Source: JANLTP01 sp031363055 (lineage in GTDB: Bacteria > Pseudomonadota > Gammaproteobacteria > Burkholderiales > Burkholderiaceae_E). Taken from it: 41,791 bases of DNA. The position numbers were made by a program, and so were the translations under genes. Under the pieces are notes generated by a model. That model was not told the DNA's origin. It did no database searches and saw only the letters and a list, made by a program, of their open reading frames with translations. This document shows, piece after piece, positions 7,291 to 15,763 of the stretch. Location of the stretch: NCBI GenBank assembly GCA_031363055.1, contig JANLTP010000211.1:1-41791 (forward strand), read 5' to 3'. Positions within the stretch are counted from its first letter, which is position 1, and the number at the start of each line of letters is the position of its first letter.

Positions 7291-8637
7291 ATGTCGTTTT
7301 CCAATCAGTTCAGCAAGCGCTTTGCGAAACATTTACTTGTAAATCCGCCTGTAAATCCGCCTGTAAATCCGCTTGCGAATCCGCACACCACTGAGTCCGC
7401 TTTGGACACCATCGACTCCACTGGTCGGCGCGCGATCCTGTCGCGAGCGATGGCCGCCGCCGGCGCCGCCGTGATTCTGCCGCGCGCGGCATTTGCCCAG
7501 GCGACCCCGGGCGTTACCGCCACTGAACTGCGTATCGGTAACACCACCTCGCTCAGCGGTCCGGTCTCGGCGTTGGGTACGATCGCCAAAGCCCAGGGCG
7601 CGTATTTCAAGATGATCAACGAGACGCAGGGCGGTGTTGCCGGGCGCAAGATCAACTTCATTATGTATGACGACGGCTTCAGTCCGCCCAAAACTTTGGA
7701 GATGGCGCGCAAGCTCATCGAGCAAGATGAAGTCGCTCTGCTGTTCGGCAATTTGGGGACCGGGCCGAACTCGGCGATCGTGAAATATGTGAACGGGCTC
7801 GGCGTGCCGCATTTGTTTCTGTCGGTCAATGGTGACAAGTGGGCTGATTACAAAACCAACCCGTGGTCGATGCCGTATGCGCCCAGTGGACGGGTTGAGT
7901 GCCAAGTATTTTTGAAGCACACCTTGCAAGCCAAGCCGGATGCGAAGATCGCGATTCTTTATCAAAACGACGACTTTGGCCGCGACTATGTAGCCGGCGC
8001 TAAAGATGTGTTGGGCGCGAAATATGATTCAGTCATCAAGGCGGCCTCGTACGAGGTCACCGACCCGACGCCCGATTCACAGGTCATTCAACTGCTCGGC
8101 AACAATCCCGACTCGTTTATCTCCGGGGTTACCGGCAAGTTCGGTGCGATGGTGGTTCGCAAAGTGGCTGACATGGGCTTCAAGGGTAACCACTACGTCG
8201 CCAGCGGCGTAGCGTCGGTACAAGCAACCATTATTCCGGCTGGGGTCGAGCGCTCAATCGGCGTAATGACTACCGTTTATGTCAAGGACCCGAGCGATCC
8301 TGGACTGGTCGACGACGCGGGTATCAAGGCCTACAAGGCATTCATGGGCAAGTGGTACCCCGAAGGCAACGCCGACGATTTCTATAACGCCTATGGCTTC
8401 ATGACTGCGATGGTCATGACCCAAGTGCTGAGCCAATGCAATGGCGACTTCTCGCGCAAGAGCATCATGGCGCAGGCCAACAATCTGAAGAATCTCGAGA
8501 ATCCGATTTTGCTGCCAGGGATCACCATCAATACCAGTCCAACAGACCACCGGCCCCTGAAGCAAATGCAATTGCAGCGTTGGGACGGCAAGAAGTGGGC
8601 GAGATTCGGTTCGATCATTGAAGGTTCAGGTGGCTGA
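7291..8637 (+). CDS. Branched-chain amino acid-type ABC transporter substrate-binding protein
   Basis: A 448-residue periplasmic binding protein of the LivJ/Peripla_BP_6 type. The ATG follows AAAGGAGACCCGA. A twin-arginine-like signal (GRRAILSRAMAAAGAAVILP, cleavage after AFAQ) lies at about residues 46-70, unusually deep. The 45 residues before it contain a VNPPVNPPVNPLANPH repeat made by a 12-bp tandem repeat in the DNA. The mature part has family segments (LRIGNTTSLSGPVSALG, KINFIMYDDGFSPPKTLEMA). No permease or ATPase gene is adjacent, so its transporter is elsewhere, as often for orphan binding proteins in Burkholderiales. The dienelactone-hydrolase-like gene starts one base after its stop. 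Confidence 0.9.
   Translation: MSFSNQFSKRFAKHLLVNPPVNPPVNPLANPHTTESALDTIDSTGRRAILSRAMAAAGAAVILPRAAFAQATPGVTATELRIGNTTSLSGPVSALGTIAKAQGAYFKMINETQGGVAGRKINFIMYDDGFSPPKTLEMARKLIEQDEVALLFGNLGTGPNSAIVKYVNGLGVPHLFLSVNGDKWADYKTNPWSMPYAPSGRVECQVFLKHTLQAKPDAKIAILYQNDDFGRDYVAGAKDVLGAKYDSVIKAASYEVTDPTPDSQVIQLLGNNPDSFISGVTGKFGAMVVRKVADMGFKGNHYVASGVASVQATIIPAGVERSIGVMTTVYVKDPSDPGLVDDAGIKAYKAFMGKWYPEGNADDFYNAYGFMTAMVMTQVLSQCNGDFSRKSIMAQANNLKNLENPILLPGITINTSPTDHRPLKQMQLQRWDGKKWARFGSIIEGSGG
7336..7383 (+). repeat. Four 12-bp in-frame tandem repeats coding VNPP-type tetrapeptides
   Basis: CTTGTAAATCCG, CCTGTAAATCCG (twice) and CTTGCGAATCCG lie end to end in the start of the binding-protein gene. Copies two and three are identical. 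The unit length keeps the frame, giving VNPP, VNPP, VNPL and ANPH ahead of the export signal. Confidence 0.85.
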
Positions 8638-8638
8638 C

Positions 8639-9532
8639 ATGCACGTCGCCATCACGCAGGCGGAAATCGACCAACGGGTCTACGACCTCTACGATGAGTA
8701 CTGCCACGGCGAATTTGATCGTCGCGAGTTCCTGCGCCGTGCTGCCGCCTTGCCTCTGGTGGTCGGTTCTGCGCTGGCGATGGCGGAGGCGCTGCTGCCC
8801 AGGTATGCGCAGGCGCAGACCATCTCGTTTACCGATACCCGCATCAAGCCGCAGTACCTGAATTACCGATCGCCGGGTGGTAACGGCGATGACATGCGTG
8901 CCTATCTCGTGCAGCCGGCCAGCGCCGGTCCGTTCCCCGCGGTTCTGGTGCTGCACGAGAATCGCGGCCTGAACCCGTACATCGAGGATGTTGCGCGCCG
9001 GCTCGCCGTCGAGGGATTTCTGGCGCTGGCGCCCGACGGCTTGACCTCGCTCGGCGGCTATCCGGGCAATGACGATGAAGGGCGCAATATGCAGGTAGCG
9101 CTCGATCAGCCAAAGCTGCGTATTGACATGGTCAATGGCGCGCGATTTTTGAAGGCGCACAAACTGTCCAATGGCAAGCTCGGCGTCACCGGTTTTTGTT
9201 GGGGCGGTGGTGCGACCAACTTCCTCGCCGCCACGTTGGGGTCCGATATGCAGGCCGGCGTTCCGTACTATGGACCGGCGGCGGACACGGCGAGCGTGCC
9301 GCGCATCAAGGCGCCGCTGCTGATTCAATTGGCCGAGAACGACGAGCGCATCAACGCGATGTGGCCGGCGTTCGAGGTGGCGCTCAAGAGCGCCGGTGTC
9401 AGCCACGAAATGCATACTTATCCGGGCACACAGCACGGCTTTCACAATAATTCCACGCCGCGTTATCAAGAGGCGGCGGCCAGCTTGTCCTGGCAACGGA
9501 CGATTGCGTTTTTTCGGAAGCATCTGGCTTAG
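8639..9532 (+). CDS. Dienelactone hydrolase family protein with Tat signal
   Basis: A 297-residue alpha/beta hydrolase of the dienelactone hydrolase (DLH) family. I start at ATG 8639, one base after the previous stop and with AGGTGG upstream; a TTG at 8618 is the alternative. The N-terminal RREFLRRAAALPLVVGS reads as a twin-arginine signal ending near YAQAQ, so the protein is probably periplasmic. The nucleophile is Cys in GFCWGGG, the acid is in AENDERI, and the His is in TQHGFHN: the Cys-Asp-His triad of DLH. Exported proteins of this type (YghX-like) are widespread and their substrate is not known. Tight linkage to the binding-protein gene suggests a shared substrate. Confidence 0.9.
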   Translation: MHVAITQAEIDQRVYDLYDEYCHGEFDRREFLRRAAALPLVVGSALAMAEALLPRYAQAQTISFTDTRIKPQYLNYRSPGGNGDDMRAYLVQPASAGPFPAVLVLHENRGLNPYIEDVARRLAVEGFLALAPDGLTSLGGYPGNDDEGRNMQVALDQPKLRIDMVNGARFLKAHKLSNGKLGVTGFCWGGGATNFLAATLGSDMQAGVPYYGPAADTASVPRIKAPLLIQLAENDERINAMWPAFEVALKSAGVSHEMHTYPGTQHGFHNNSTPRYQEAAASLSWQRTIAFFRKHLA

Positions 9533-9569
9533 TGTTAAACATTAAACCAGCGACTTGCTGGGCAGGCCA

Positions 9570-10601
9570 CTAACTGAGCAACTGAACCAGCGTCTCTGCC
9601 GCCTGTTCGCATTGCGCTCGACTGACGTCGAGATGCGTCAACAAACGCATCTTGGTCGGTCCGAGTGCGTTGATCAAAATCGAGCGCGCCTTGGCCGCAG
9701 CCACCAGCTCGGTCGCATTCAATTGGGTACCTTCGAGCTCGAACACCACGATGTTGGTCGCGACGCTTTCGCTGGCCATTCGAACACCGGGAATCTGTGC
9801 CAGGCGTTTCGCGATCAGTCGCGCATGCTCATGGTCTTCGGCCAGGCGTTCAAAGTGATGGGTCAAGCCGAAGTCACAAGCCGCAGCGAACATGCCGACC
9901 TGACGCATTGCGCCGCCGAGCATGCGGCGATGCCGAATCGAGGCCTGGATCAATTCCTTGCGTCCAGCCAACATTGAACCGGCTGGCGCGCCAAGGCCTT
10001 TCGAGAAGGCCACCATGAGGAGGTCGAACGGCGCGCAGATTCGCGCCGGTGTCAAGCCGCAGGCAATCGCGGCGTTCCAGAGACGCGCGCCGTCCAGGTA
10101 GTACGAAATACCCAACTCGCGGGTCGCCACGCCGATGGCGTCGATCTCGGTCTGGTCCCAGACCAGGCCGCCATGGCGATTGTGCGTATTCTCCAACTGC
10201 ACTAAAGTGGTGCCTGGAATCGGCAAGACCGGTTGATTGCGAGGTTTCGCGTGTCGACGCACGTCGGCCGCCGTAAACAGACCGCGCGTACCGATCTCGG
10301 TGAATTGCACACCGGCGTTGGCTGCCGAGCCACCGGCTTCATGCCAGACCGAATGGGCTTCGCTACCCACCATGACATCGTCGCCCGGACGGGTCAGCAC
10401 CCGCAGGGCCACCTGATTGGCCATGGTGCCAGAAGGGAGCCACAGGGCGGCCTCTTTGCCGAGCAGCTCGGCAACCCGTGCCTCCAGCGCATTCAGGCTG
10501 GGGTCGTCGCCGTATTGCATGTCGCCGACCGGCGCGCGCGCCATGACGGCGCGCATGGCGTCGGTAGGTCGGGTGACGGTGTCGCTGCGCAGATCGATCA
10601 T
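9570..10601 (-). CDS. ltaE: Low-specificity L-threonine aldolase
   Basis: A 343-residue PLP enzyme that splits L-threonine or allo-threonine to glycine and acetaldehyde. The ATG at 10601 gives MIDLRSDTVTRPTDAMR, the standard family N-terminus, and has AGGA upstream; the 12 codons before it are dropped. The PLP lysine is in VAFSKGLGAPAGS, and LENTHNRHGG and YYLDGARLWNA are typical active-site segments. Length is normal for the family. It is convergent with the dienelactone-hydrolase-like gene (37-base gap) and divergent from the Bug protein gene. A beta-hydroxy amino acid other than threonine could be the natural substrate. Confidence 0.93.
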   Translation of the reverse strand: MIDLRSDTVTRPTDAMRAVMARAPVGDMQYGDDPSLNALEARVAELLGKEAALWLPSGTMANQVALRVLTRPGDDVMVGSEAHSVWHEAGGSAANAGVQFTEIGTRGLFTAADVRRHAKPRNQPVLPIPGTTLVQLENTHNRHGGLVWDQTEIDAIGVATRELGISYYLDGARLWNAAIACGLTPARICAPFDLLMVAFSKGLGAPAGSMLAGRKELIQASIRHRRMLGGAMRQVGMFAAACDFGLTHHFERLAEDHEHARLIAKRLAQIPGVRMASESVATNIVVFELEGTQLNATELVAAAKARSILINALGPTKMRLLTHLDVSRAQCEQAAETLVQLLS

Positions 10602-10661
10602 TCGCTGAATCCTGGGCTGAGTGCCATTGAACGGCAAGGTATTAAGAATAGTCTAGCAAAC

Positions 10662-10721
10662 GGTTTGACGAGCGGGTCGACGAGCGGTCTGGCATGCGCT
10701 CTGACATGCGGTCTGACGCAT
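10662..10721. repeat. Five imperfect 12-bp tandem repeats
   Basis: GGTTTGACGAGC, GGGTCGACGAGC, GGTCTGGCATGC, GCTCTGACATGC and GGTCTGACGCAT run end to end in the 305-base divergent gap between the threonine aldolase and Bug protein genes. Neighbouring copies are more alike than distant ones, as stepwise duplication would give. Confidence 0.8.
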
Positions 10722-10735
10722 AACGATGTATCGTT
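10722..10735. promoter_or_regulatory. 14-bp palindrome, candidate operator
   Basis: AACGATGTATCGTT is a perfect inverted repeat with a two-base centre, directly after the five 12-bp repeats in the gap between divergent genes. It has the size and symmetry of a dimeric regulator site. No regulator gene is adjacent. The rest of the gap up to 10906 holds only weak promoter-like hexamers (TTGACG near 10772) and the ribosome binding site for the next gene. Confidence 0.35.
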
Positions 10736-10906
10736 TGTCAGCCGCTGGTGCTGCACTCGCGTTGTAAGGCTTGACGTCGGTGGAGGGCGCGCAATTTTCC
10801 GGATTCGATGGCAAAATACGCGACTGGAAAAAAGCGGACGCGAAGTCACGCCCGAACCGATCAAGCGGTGATCAAGCTGTAATGAAGAAGTACTAACGGA
10901 GACGAA

Positions 10907-11962
10907 ATGAACCCATCCATTCCATGTGAACGCCTGACCAAGGTTGCGCGTCAGCGCTCCACGTGTTATCAGCTCGTTCGCCGAAGCCTGCTGGCTGCGA
11001 TGATTGCGGCGGCGACTCTGACCTCGGTCGCGTTGCCGGGGCCTGCGCAAGCGCAAGCTTATCCGACCAAGCCGATTACCTTGGTGGTGCCGTTTGCCGC
11101 TGGCGGCCCGACCGACGTCGTGGCACGCGTCATCGGGCAGGCGATGACCAAAACGCTGGGCCAAACGGTGGTGGTCGAAAATACCGCCGGCGCCGGCGGT
11201 ACGATTGCGGCCAGCCGGGTCGCGCGGGCGACACCCGATGGCTACACCGCACTGATTCACCACAACGGCATGGCTACTTCGGTCGGGTTGTATCGCAAGT
11301 TACCGTACAACCCGCTGACCGATTTCGAATACATCGGGCAGGTCGCCGACGTACCGATGACCTTGCTGGCCCGTAAGGATTTTCCGCCCAACAATTTCAC
11401 CGAGCTGGTGACTTATCTGAAGGCCAACAAGGACAAGGTTACGGTCGCCAACGCCGGTCTGGGCGCAGTATCCCATTTGTGCGGGATGTTATTCATGAGC
11501 GCGATTGCGACCGACATGATCACCGTGCCGTACAAGGGCACCCAGCCGGCGATGACCGATCTCCTGGGCGGCCAAGTCGATATCCTGTGTGATCAATCGA
11601 CCCAGACCTTGCAGCAGATTGCCGCTGGCAAGGTCAAGTTGTACGGCGTCACTACCAGCAAGCGGATCAGCCAACTGCCGAATGTCCCCACCTTGGCTGA
11701 ACAGGGATTGCCCGGCTTTCAAGTCGTCGTCTGGCACGGAATTTATACCCCCAAGGGCACGCCCGCTGCGGCCAATGCCAAGCTGAATCAGGCCTTGCAA
11801 GCAGCGCTGGTTGACCCGGATGTACGCAAAAAACTGATGGATCTCGGCGCTGAAATTGTGCCGGTTGAAAAGCAGACCCCGGAAGGCCTGAGTACCTGGG
11901 TCAAGGCCGAGATCGACAAATGGGTGCCGATCATCAAGAAGTCCGGGGTCTACGCTGATTAG
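10907..11962 (+). CDS. Bug-family (TctC-type) tripartite tricarboxylate transporter binding protein
   Basis: A 351-residue exported solute-binding protein. The ATG follows GGAGACGAA. A signal peptide ends at about residue 48 (LPGPAQAQAYPTKPI). The next residues, PITLVVPFAAGGPTDVVAR, are the Bug/TctC hallmark, and SRVARATPDGYTAL and YNPLTDFEYIGQ are also typical. These proteins bind carboxylates and similar small molecules for TctAB transporters or as sensors. No TctA or TctB gene is near. The halohydrin-dehalogenase-like gene begins eight bases after its stop, so the two are very probably cotranscribed, and the ligand may be related to that enzyme's substrate or product. Confidence 0.92.
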   Translation: MNPSIPCERLTKVARQRSTCYQLVRRSLLAAMIAAATLTSVALPGPAQAQAYPTKPITLVVPFAAGGPTDVVARVIGQAMTKTLGQTVVVENTAGAGGTIAASRVARATPDGYTALIHHNGMATSVGLYRKLPYNPLTDFEYIGQVADVPMTLLARKDFPPNNFTELVTYLKANKDKVTVANAGLGAVSHLCGMLFMSAIATDMITVPYKGTQPAMTDLLGGQVDILCDQSTQTLQQIAAGKVKLYGVTTSKRISQLPNVPTLAEQGLPGFQVVVWHGIYTPKGTPAAANAKLNQALQAALVDPDVRKKLMDLGAEIVPVEKQTPEGLSTWVKAEIDKWVPIIKKSGVYAD

Positions 11963-11970
11963 AGGTCGTT

Positions 11971-12654
11971 ATGAAGATCGGTGACAGTCTGGCGGGCAAA
12001 CGGGTGTTGATCACCCAGGCCCACGAATTTATGGGGCCGGTGCTGTGCTCAGTCTTTGAGGAATACGGCGCGCTGATCATTGCCGATGATCGCGCGCTCG
12101 CTGAACCGACGGCTGCCGAAGACGCTGTCCGTCGGGCCGGCCAGGTTGATGTTTTGATCGTCAACCTGGGCGTACCGGCGCCGTCAAGCCGCGCGCATGA
12201 AGTTAGCGATGCGGAATGGCAGTACGTCTTTTCGCATATGGTTGATCCCCTACCGAGACTGATGCGCGCGGTGCTGCCGCAAATGCTCGCCCGCCGCGCC
12301 GGCAAAGTGGTGGTGATGGGTAGCGCGACAGCGCTGCGCGGTCAGAAGCGCACGTCGACCTATGCGGCAGCACGCGGCGCTCAACTCTCCTATGTGCGCG
12401 CGGTTGGCACCGAGGTGGCGAGCAGCAATGTGCAAGTCAATCTGATCGCCCAGAATTTTGTCGAGAATCCGATGTATTACGGCCCCGAGGTGCAGGCCTT
12501 GCCGGCCTTTCAGGAGCGGCTCAAGCGCGAAGTGCCTGCTGGCAGGCTCGGCACGCCAGCCGAGGATGCGCTGTTTGCGGTGTTTCTCGCCTCGTCGGAA
12601 GTCAACTTCATCGCCGGTCAGGGCATCTCGTTTTCGGGTGGCTGGGTAACCTGA
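11971..12654 (+). CDS. Halohydrin dehalogenase-like protein (SDR fold)
   Basis: A 227-residue SDR-fold protein that does not look like an oxidoreductase. The glycine-rich NAD(P) motif is replaced by T15-QAHE-F20-M-G22, which fits T-x4-F-x-G. The catalytic triad is S118-x12-Y131-x3-R135, with Arg where SDR oxidoreductases have Lys. These two patterns are the published signatures of halohydrin (haloalcohol) dehalogenases, which turn vicinal haloalcohols into epoxides plus halide without cofactor and also open epoxides with small anions. QNFVENPMYYGPEV at 161-174 sits where those enzymes bind halide. Length fits. It is probably cotranscribed with the Bug protein gene. Substrate and activity are inferred from motifs only. 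Confidence 0.82.
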   Translation: MKIGDSLAGKRVLITQAHEFMGPVLCSVFEEYGALIIADDRALAEPTAAEDAVRRAGQVDVLIVNLGVPAPSSRAHEVSDAEWQYVFSHMVDPLPRLMRAVLPQMLARRAGKVVVMGSATALRGQKRTSTYAAARGAQLSYVRAVGTEVASSNVQVNLIAQNFVENPMYYGPEVQALPAFQERLKREVPAGRLGTPAEDALFAVFLASSEVNFIAGQGISFSGGWVT

Positions 12655-12680
12655 ACGCGGTTGCAGCGCTTCAGGTTTTT
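12648..12680 (+). terminator. Rho-independent terminator across the stop codon
   Basis: AACCTGAA (12648-12655) pairs exactly with TTCAGGTT (12670-12677), with partial pairing inside and a T-run to 12680. It overlaps the stop of the halohydrin-dehalogenase-like gene and the stop of the convergent tex gene. The T-run favours the plus strand. It would end the Bug/dehalogenase transcript. Confidence 0.6.
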
Positions 12681-15238
12681 CCTTTGGCGCGCGCCATCGC
12701 TTCGGCGAGTGCATTGTTGGCAAAACCGCCGCGAGCAAATCCGCTATTCGCAGGAACGGGCGCACCGCGCCCGCCCGGTTGCGCGGGTCCTTGATTGGGG
12801 CGGCGAGAATCCGGTCGCGCAGCGCCGCTAGCACGAGCGCTGCTGCCGGAACTGCCTTCGCCACGAGCACCCGCTGCCGTGCCGTTTCCAGATATCTGTG
12901 TTTTTAATGACAGCGCAATGCGCCGCCGGTTCAGATCAATCTCGAGCACGCGCGCCTTGACGATCTGACCCGTCTTGACGGCATCGCGCGGATCTTTGAC
13001 GAAGCGGTCGGCCAACTCGGAGATGTGCGCCAGGCCGTCCTGGTGAACGCCAATATCAATGAAGGCGCCAAAGGCCGTGACATTGGTGACCACGCCTTCA
13101 AGTGTCATGCCAACCTTCAAGTCCTTGAGTTCACTGACGCCTGCGGCGAAGCGAGCGGTCTTGAACTCGGGTCGCGGGTCGCGACCGGGTTTTTCGAGTT
13201 CCTTGAGGATGTCCGTGATGGTCGGCAGACCGAACTGTTCGGTAACAAACTCGGCCGGATTCAGTTTGGCCAATGCTTCGCGATTACCAATGGCCGACTG
13301 CGCATTGGTCTGAATGCGTGCGAGCATCTTCTCGACAATCGGGTAGGCCTCGGGATGTACCGCCGACGCATCGAGCGGATTTTCACCTTCACTGATGCGC
13401 AAGAACCCGGCGCATTGCTCAAAACTGCGCTCGCCGAGTTTCGGTACCTTCTTCAGACTCTCGCGTGATGCGAACGCGCCATGGCTATCGCGGTATTGCA
13501 CGATCGATTTGGCGACCGAATTCGACAAACCGGAGACGCGCGACAGCAGCGCCGCCGACGCCATGTTCAGATCGACCCCGACCGCGTTGACGCAGTCCTC
13601 GACCACTGCATCGAGCGCGCGGTCGAGCTGACCGGCGTTGACGTCATGTTGATATTGCCCGACTCCGATCGATTTCGGATCGATCTTGACCAACTCCGCT
13701 AATGGATCCTGCAGGCGGCGCGCAATCGACACTGCGCCGCGCAAGCTGACATCGAGTTCGGGAAACTCGGCAGCGGCCAGTGCGCTGGCCGAGTACACCG
13801 ACGCGCCAGCCTCGGACACGACGACCGGAGTCACCTTAAGCTCGGGATGACGCTTGATCAGATCGCGGGCCAGTTGTTCGGTCTCGCGCGACGCCGTGCC
13901 GTTTCCAATCGCAATCAGACTGACATTGTTGCTCGCGCAAATCCGCGCCAGTTTGGCAATGGTTGCATCCCAGTCATTGCGCGGTGCGTGCGGGAACACC
14001 GCATCGGTCAGCAGCACTTTGCCGGTGGCATCGACGACCGCACACTTGACCCCGGTGCGCAGCCCAGGATCAAGACCCAGCGTCGCCTTGGCGCCAGCCG
14101 GCGCGGCCAGCAGCAGGTCCTTCAGGTTCGAGCCGAACACCTTGATGGCTTCCTGTTCGGCACGTTCGCGAAGACTGCCGAACAAGTCCAACTGCAGTTG
14201 CGTCGATAAGCGGGTGCGCCAGCACCAGCGGACCACTTCCAGTAGCCACTTGTCAGCGGCCCGGCCTTGGTCGGCAATGCGGTGATGAACCGCAACCCGA
14301 CCTTCACAGGCATTAAACGGTGCCCGATACGGATTCTCGGGCGGCGTTTCATCAATCGACAAATCAAGCCTCAACAAGCCTTCGCTGCGGCCGCGAAACA
14401 TCGCCAGCGCCCGATGCGAGGGGATATTGCCGAAGCGCTCGGTGTGATCAAAATAGTCCGAGTATTTGGCGCCGCTCTCGGCCTTGCCTTCAACGACCCG
14501 CGCCAGCATGAACCCCTGGGTACGCAGCAACTCGCGCAGCTCGGCCACGAGGTTTGCGTCCTCGCTGAACTTCTCGCTCAGAATATCGCGGGCGCCGTTC
14601 AGCACCGCCTTGATGTCGGCAAAGGGCGAATCATGCGTCGCGGCTTGCGCCATCTTTTCCGGATCGGTCTCGGCCGGTTTGGCGCCGACATAAGGCAGCG
14701 CCTCAACCTCGGGTGAACGCTGCGGCTCGGCCAGCAAAAGTAGGGCCAACGGTTCGAGGCCCGCTTCACGCGCGATCATCGCCTTGGTGCGACGCTTCTG
14801 TTTGAACGGCGCGTACAAATCTTCGATGCGCGCCAAGGTTTCAGCGGCCAGCAGATCCTGCTTGAGCGTATCGGAAAGTTTGCCTTGCTCGGCGATCGTG
14901 CGCACCACGCTGGCTCGACGCTCTTCCAGTTCGCGACGATAACGCAGCCGGTCGTCGAGCAGGCGCAACTGGGTATCGTCAAGCCCACCGGTGACTTCCT
15001 TGCGATAGCGGGCAATGAACGGAACCGTCGCGCCAACGTCGATCAAGGTCACGGCCGCAGTAATCTGCGCGATACTGGCGGCGACCTCGACGGCCAACGC
15101 GCTCACAATTCTTCGAGCCACCTGCTGTTCGTCGAACTCGGGAAATTCGGTGGCAGCGATAACCATATTCGTGGCTGAAGCAGAAGCAGAAGCCGTAGCA
15201 GTCGTCGTGGCAAAAACAGTATCAGTAGCCTTGGTCAC
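12671..15238 (-). CDS. tex: Tex-like S1 RNA-binding transcription accessory protein
   Basis: An 855-residue cytoplasmic protein of the Tex family, a nucleic-acid-binding factor linked to transcription. I start at GTG 15238, which follows GGAGG; an ATG 24 codons later would remove a low-complexity Ala/Thr/Ser stretch (TTTATASASASA). Then come the Tex N-terminal domain (AAVTLIDVGATVPFIARYR), the YqgF/RNase-H-like domain (TLGLDPGLRTGVKCAVVDAT), helix-hairpin-helix repeats (RVSGLSNSVAKSIVQYRD) and an S1 domain (GVVTNVTAFGAFIDIGVHQD). The tail is rich in Gly, Ser, Arg and Pro. Length is slightly above the usual 770-800 because of both low-complexity ends. It is convergent with the halohydrin-dehalogenase-like gene. 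Confidence 0.95.
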   Translation of the reverse strand: MTKATDTVFATTTATASASASATNMVIAATEFPEFDEQQVARRIVSALAVEVAASIAQITAAVTLIDVGATVPFIARYRKEVTGGLDDTQLRLLDDRLRYRRELEERRASVVRTIAEQGKLSDTLKQDLLAAETLARIEDLYAPFKQKRRTKAMIAREAGLEPLALLLLAEPQRSPEVEALPYVGAKPAETDPEKMAQAATHDSPFADIKAVLNGARDILSEKFSEDANLVAELRELLRTQGFMLARVVEGKAESGAKYSDYFDHTERFGNIPSHRALAMFRGRSEGLLRLDLSIDETPPENPYRAPFNACEGRVAVHHRIADQGRAADKWLLEVVRWCWRTRLSTQLQLDLFGSLRERAEQEAIKVFGSNLKDLLLAAPAGAKATLGLDPGLRTGVKCAVVDATGKVLLTDAVFPHAPRNDWDATIAKLARICASNNVSLIAIGNGTASRETEQLARDLIKRHPELKVTPVVVSEAGASVYSASALAAAEFPELDVSLRGAVSIARRLQDPLAELVKIDPKSIGVGQYQHDVNAGQLDRALDAVVEDCVNAVGVDLNMASAALLSRVSGLSNSVAKSIVQYRDSHGAFASRESLKKVPKLGERSFEQCAGFLRISEGENPLDASAVHPEAYPIVEKMLARIQTNAQSAIGNREALAKLNPAEFVTEQFGLPTITDILKELEKPGRDPRPEFKTARFAAGVSELKDLKVGMTLEGVVTNVTAFGAFIDIGVHQDGLAHISELADRFVKDPRDAVKTGQIVKARVLEIDLNRRRIALSLKTQISGNGTAAGARGEGSSGSSARASGAARPDSRRPNQGPAQPGGRGAPVPANSGFARGGFANNALAEAMARAKGKT

Positions 15239-15343
15239 AATGGCCTCCGTGTGGATCCGAGAAGCGCGAAGATAACAGAGCCAGGAAGGCTTGGAACTTG
15301 ACAGTGCCTGCACAAGCTGTTCGCGGCTTTCGTTGTGTTTGTT

Positions 15344-15763
15344 CTAGACCGTCGCCCAGCCGCGAAACAACATCAGCGCGAGGATGCCGGTCGCAACACC
15401 GACGAGATTGGATAGCAGAATTGCAATGCTGCCCAGCGCGGCCGCTGCGAAACAAGCCTTCGGCGATTCATCCCGTGCATACGCAAAGGCCGCGCCGATG
15501 ATGGCCAACAGACCCGTGCAGGCCGCTGCCAGGCTGGCCCGCAGTGCCCAACGCGCACGTTCCGAGTTGTTGTTGGCAGGGGCTTGGTAGTCGTGTCCCT
15601 TGGTCATCGCGATGGCGCGGTCCTTCATCTGCTGAGCTAGTCCGATAATCCGCTCCTCTACCGGTGCCGGCGGATGCGTCATCGGCAGAATAAAGCTCGG
15701 CAAAATTGCGAAGGCCAGCGCCAGCGCACCAGCGAGCAGTGCCACGAAACTGATGCGGTTCAT
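15344..15763 (-). CDS. Small integral membrane protein of unknown function
   Basis: A 139-residue protein with hydrophobic stretches at about 5-28 (FVALLAGALALAFAILPSFI), 77-95 (LAAACTGLLAIIGAAFAYA) and 100-135, so three or four membrane segments. Residues 30-70 between the first two are polar. No family is recognised. The ATG at 15763 overlaps the stop of the upstream hydrolase gene (ATGA), so the two are translated together. The longer frame from 15823 lies inside the hydrolase gene and is rejected. Confidence 0.75.
   Translation of the reverse strand: MNRISFVALLAGALALAFAILPSFILPMTHPPAPVEERIIGLAQQMKDRAIAMTKGHDYQAPANNNSERARWALRASLAAACTGLLAIIGAAFAYARDESPKACFAAAALGSIAILLSNLVGVATGILALMLFRGWATV

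Noticed and set aside
11971..12654. Ordinary SDR oxidoreductase
   Set aside because: The glycine-rich nucleotide motif is missing and Arg replaces the catalytic Lys, while both halohydrin dehalogenase patterns fit exactly.
13025..15178. Plus-strand frames of up to 149 residues inside the tex region
   Set aside because: They are antisense shadows of a well-supported gene in GC-rich DNA.
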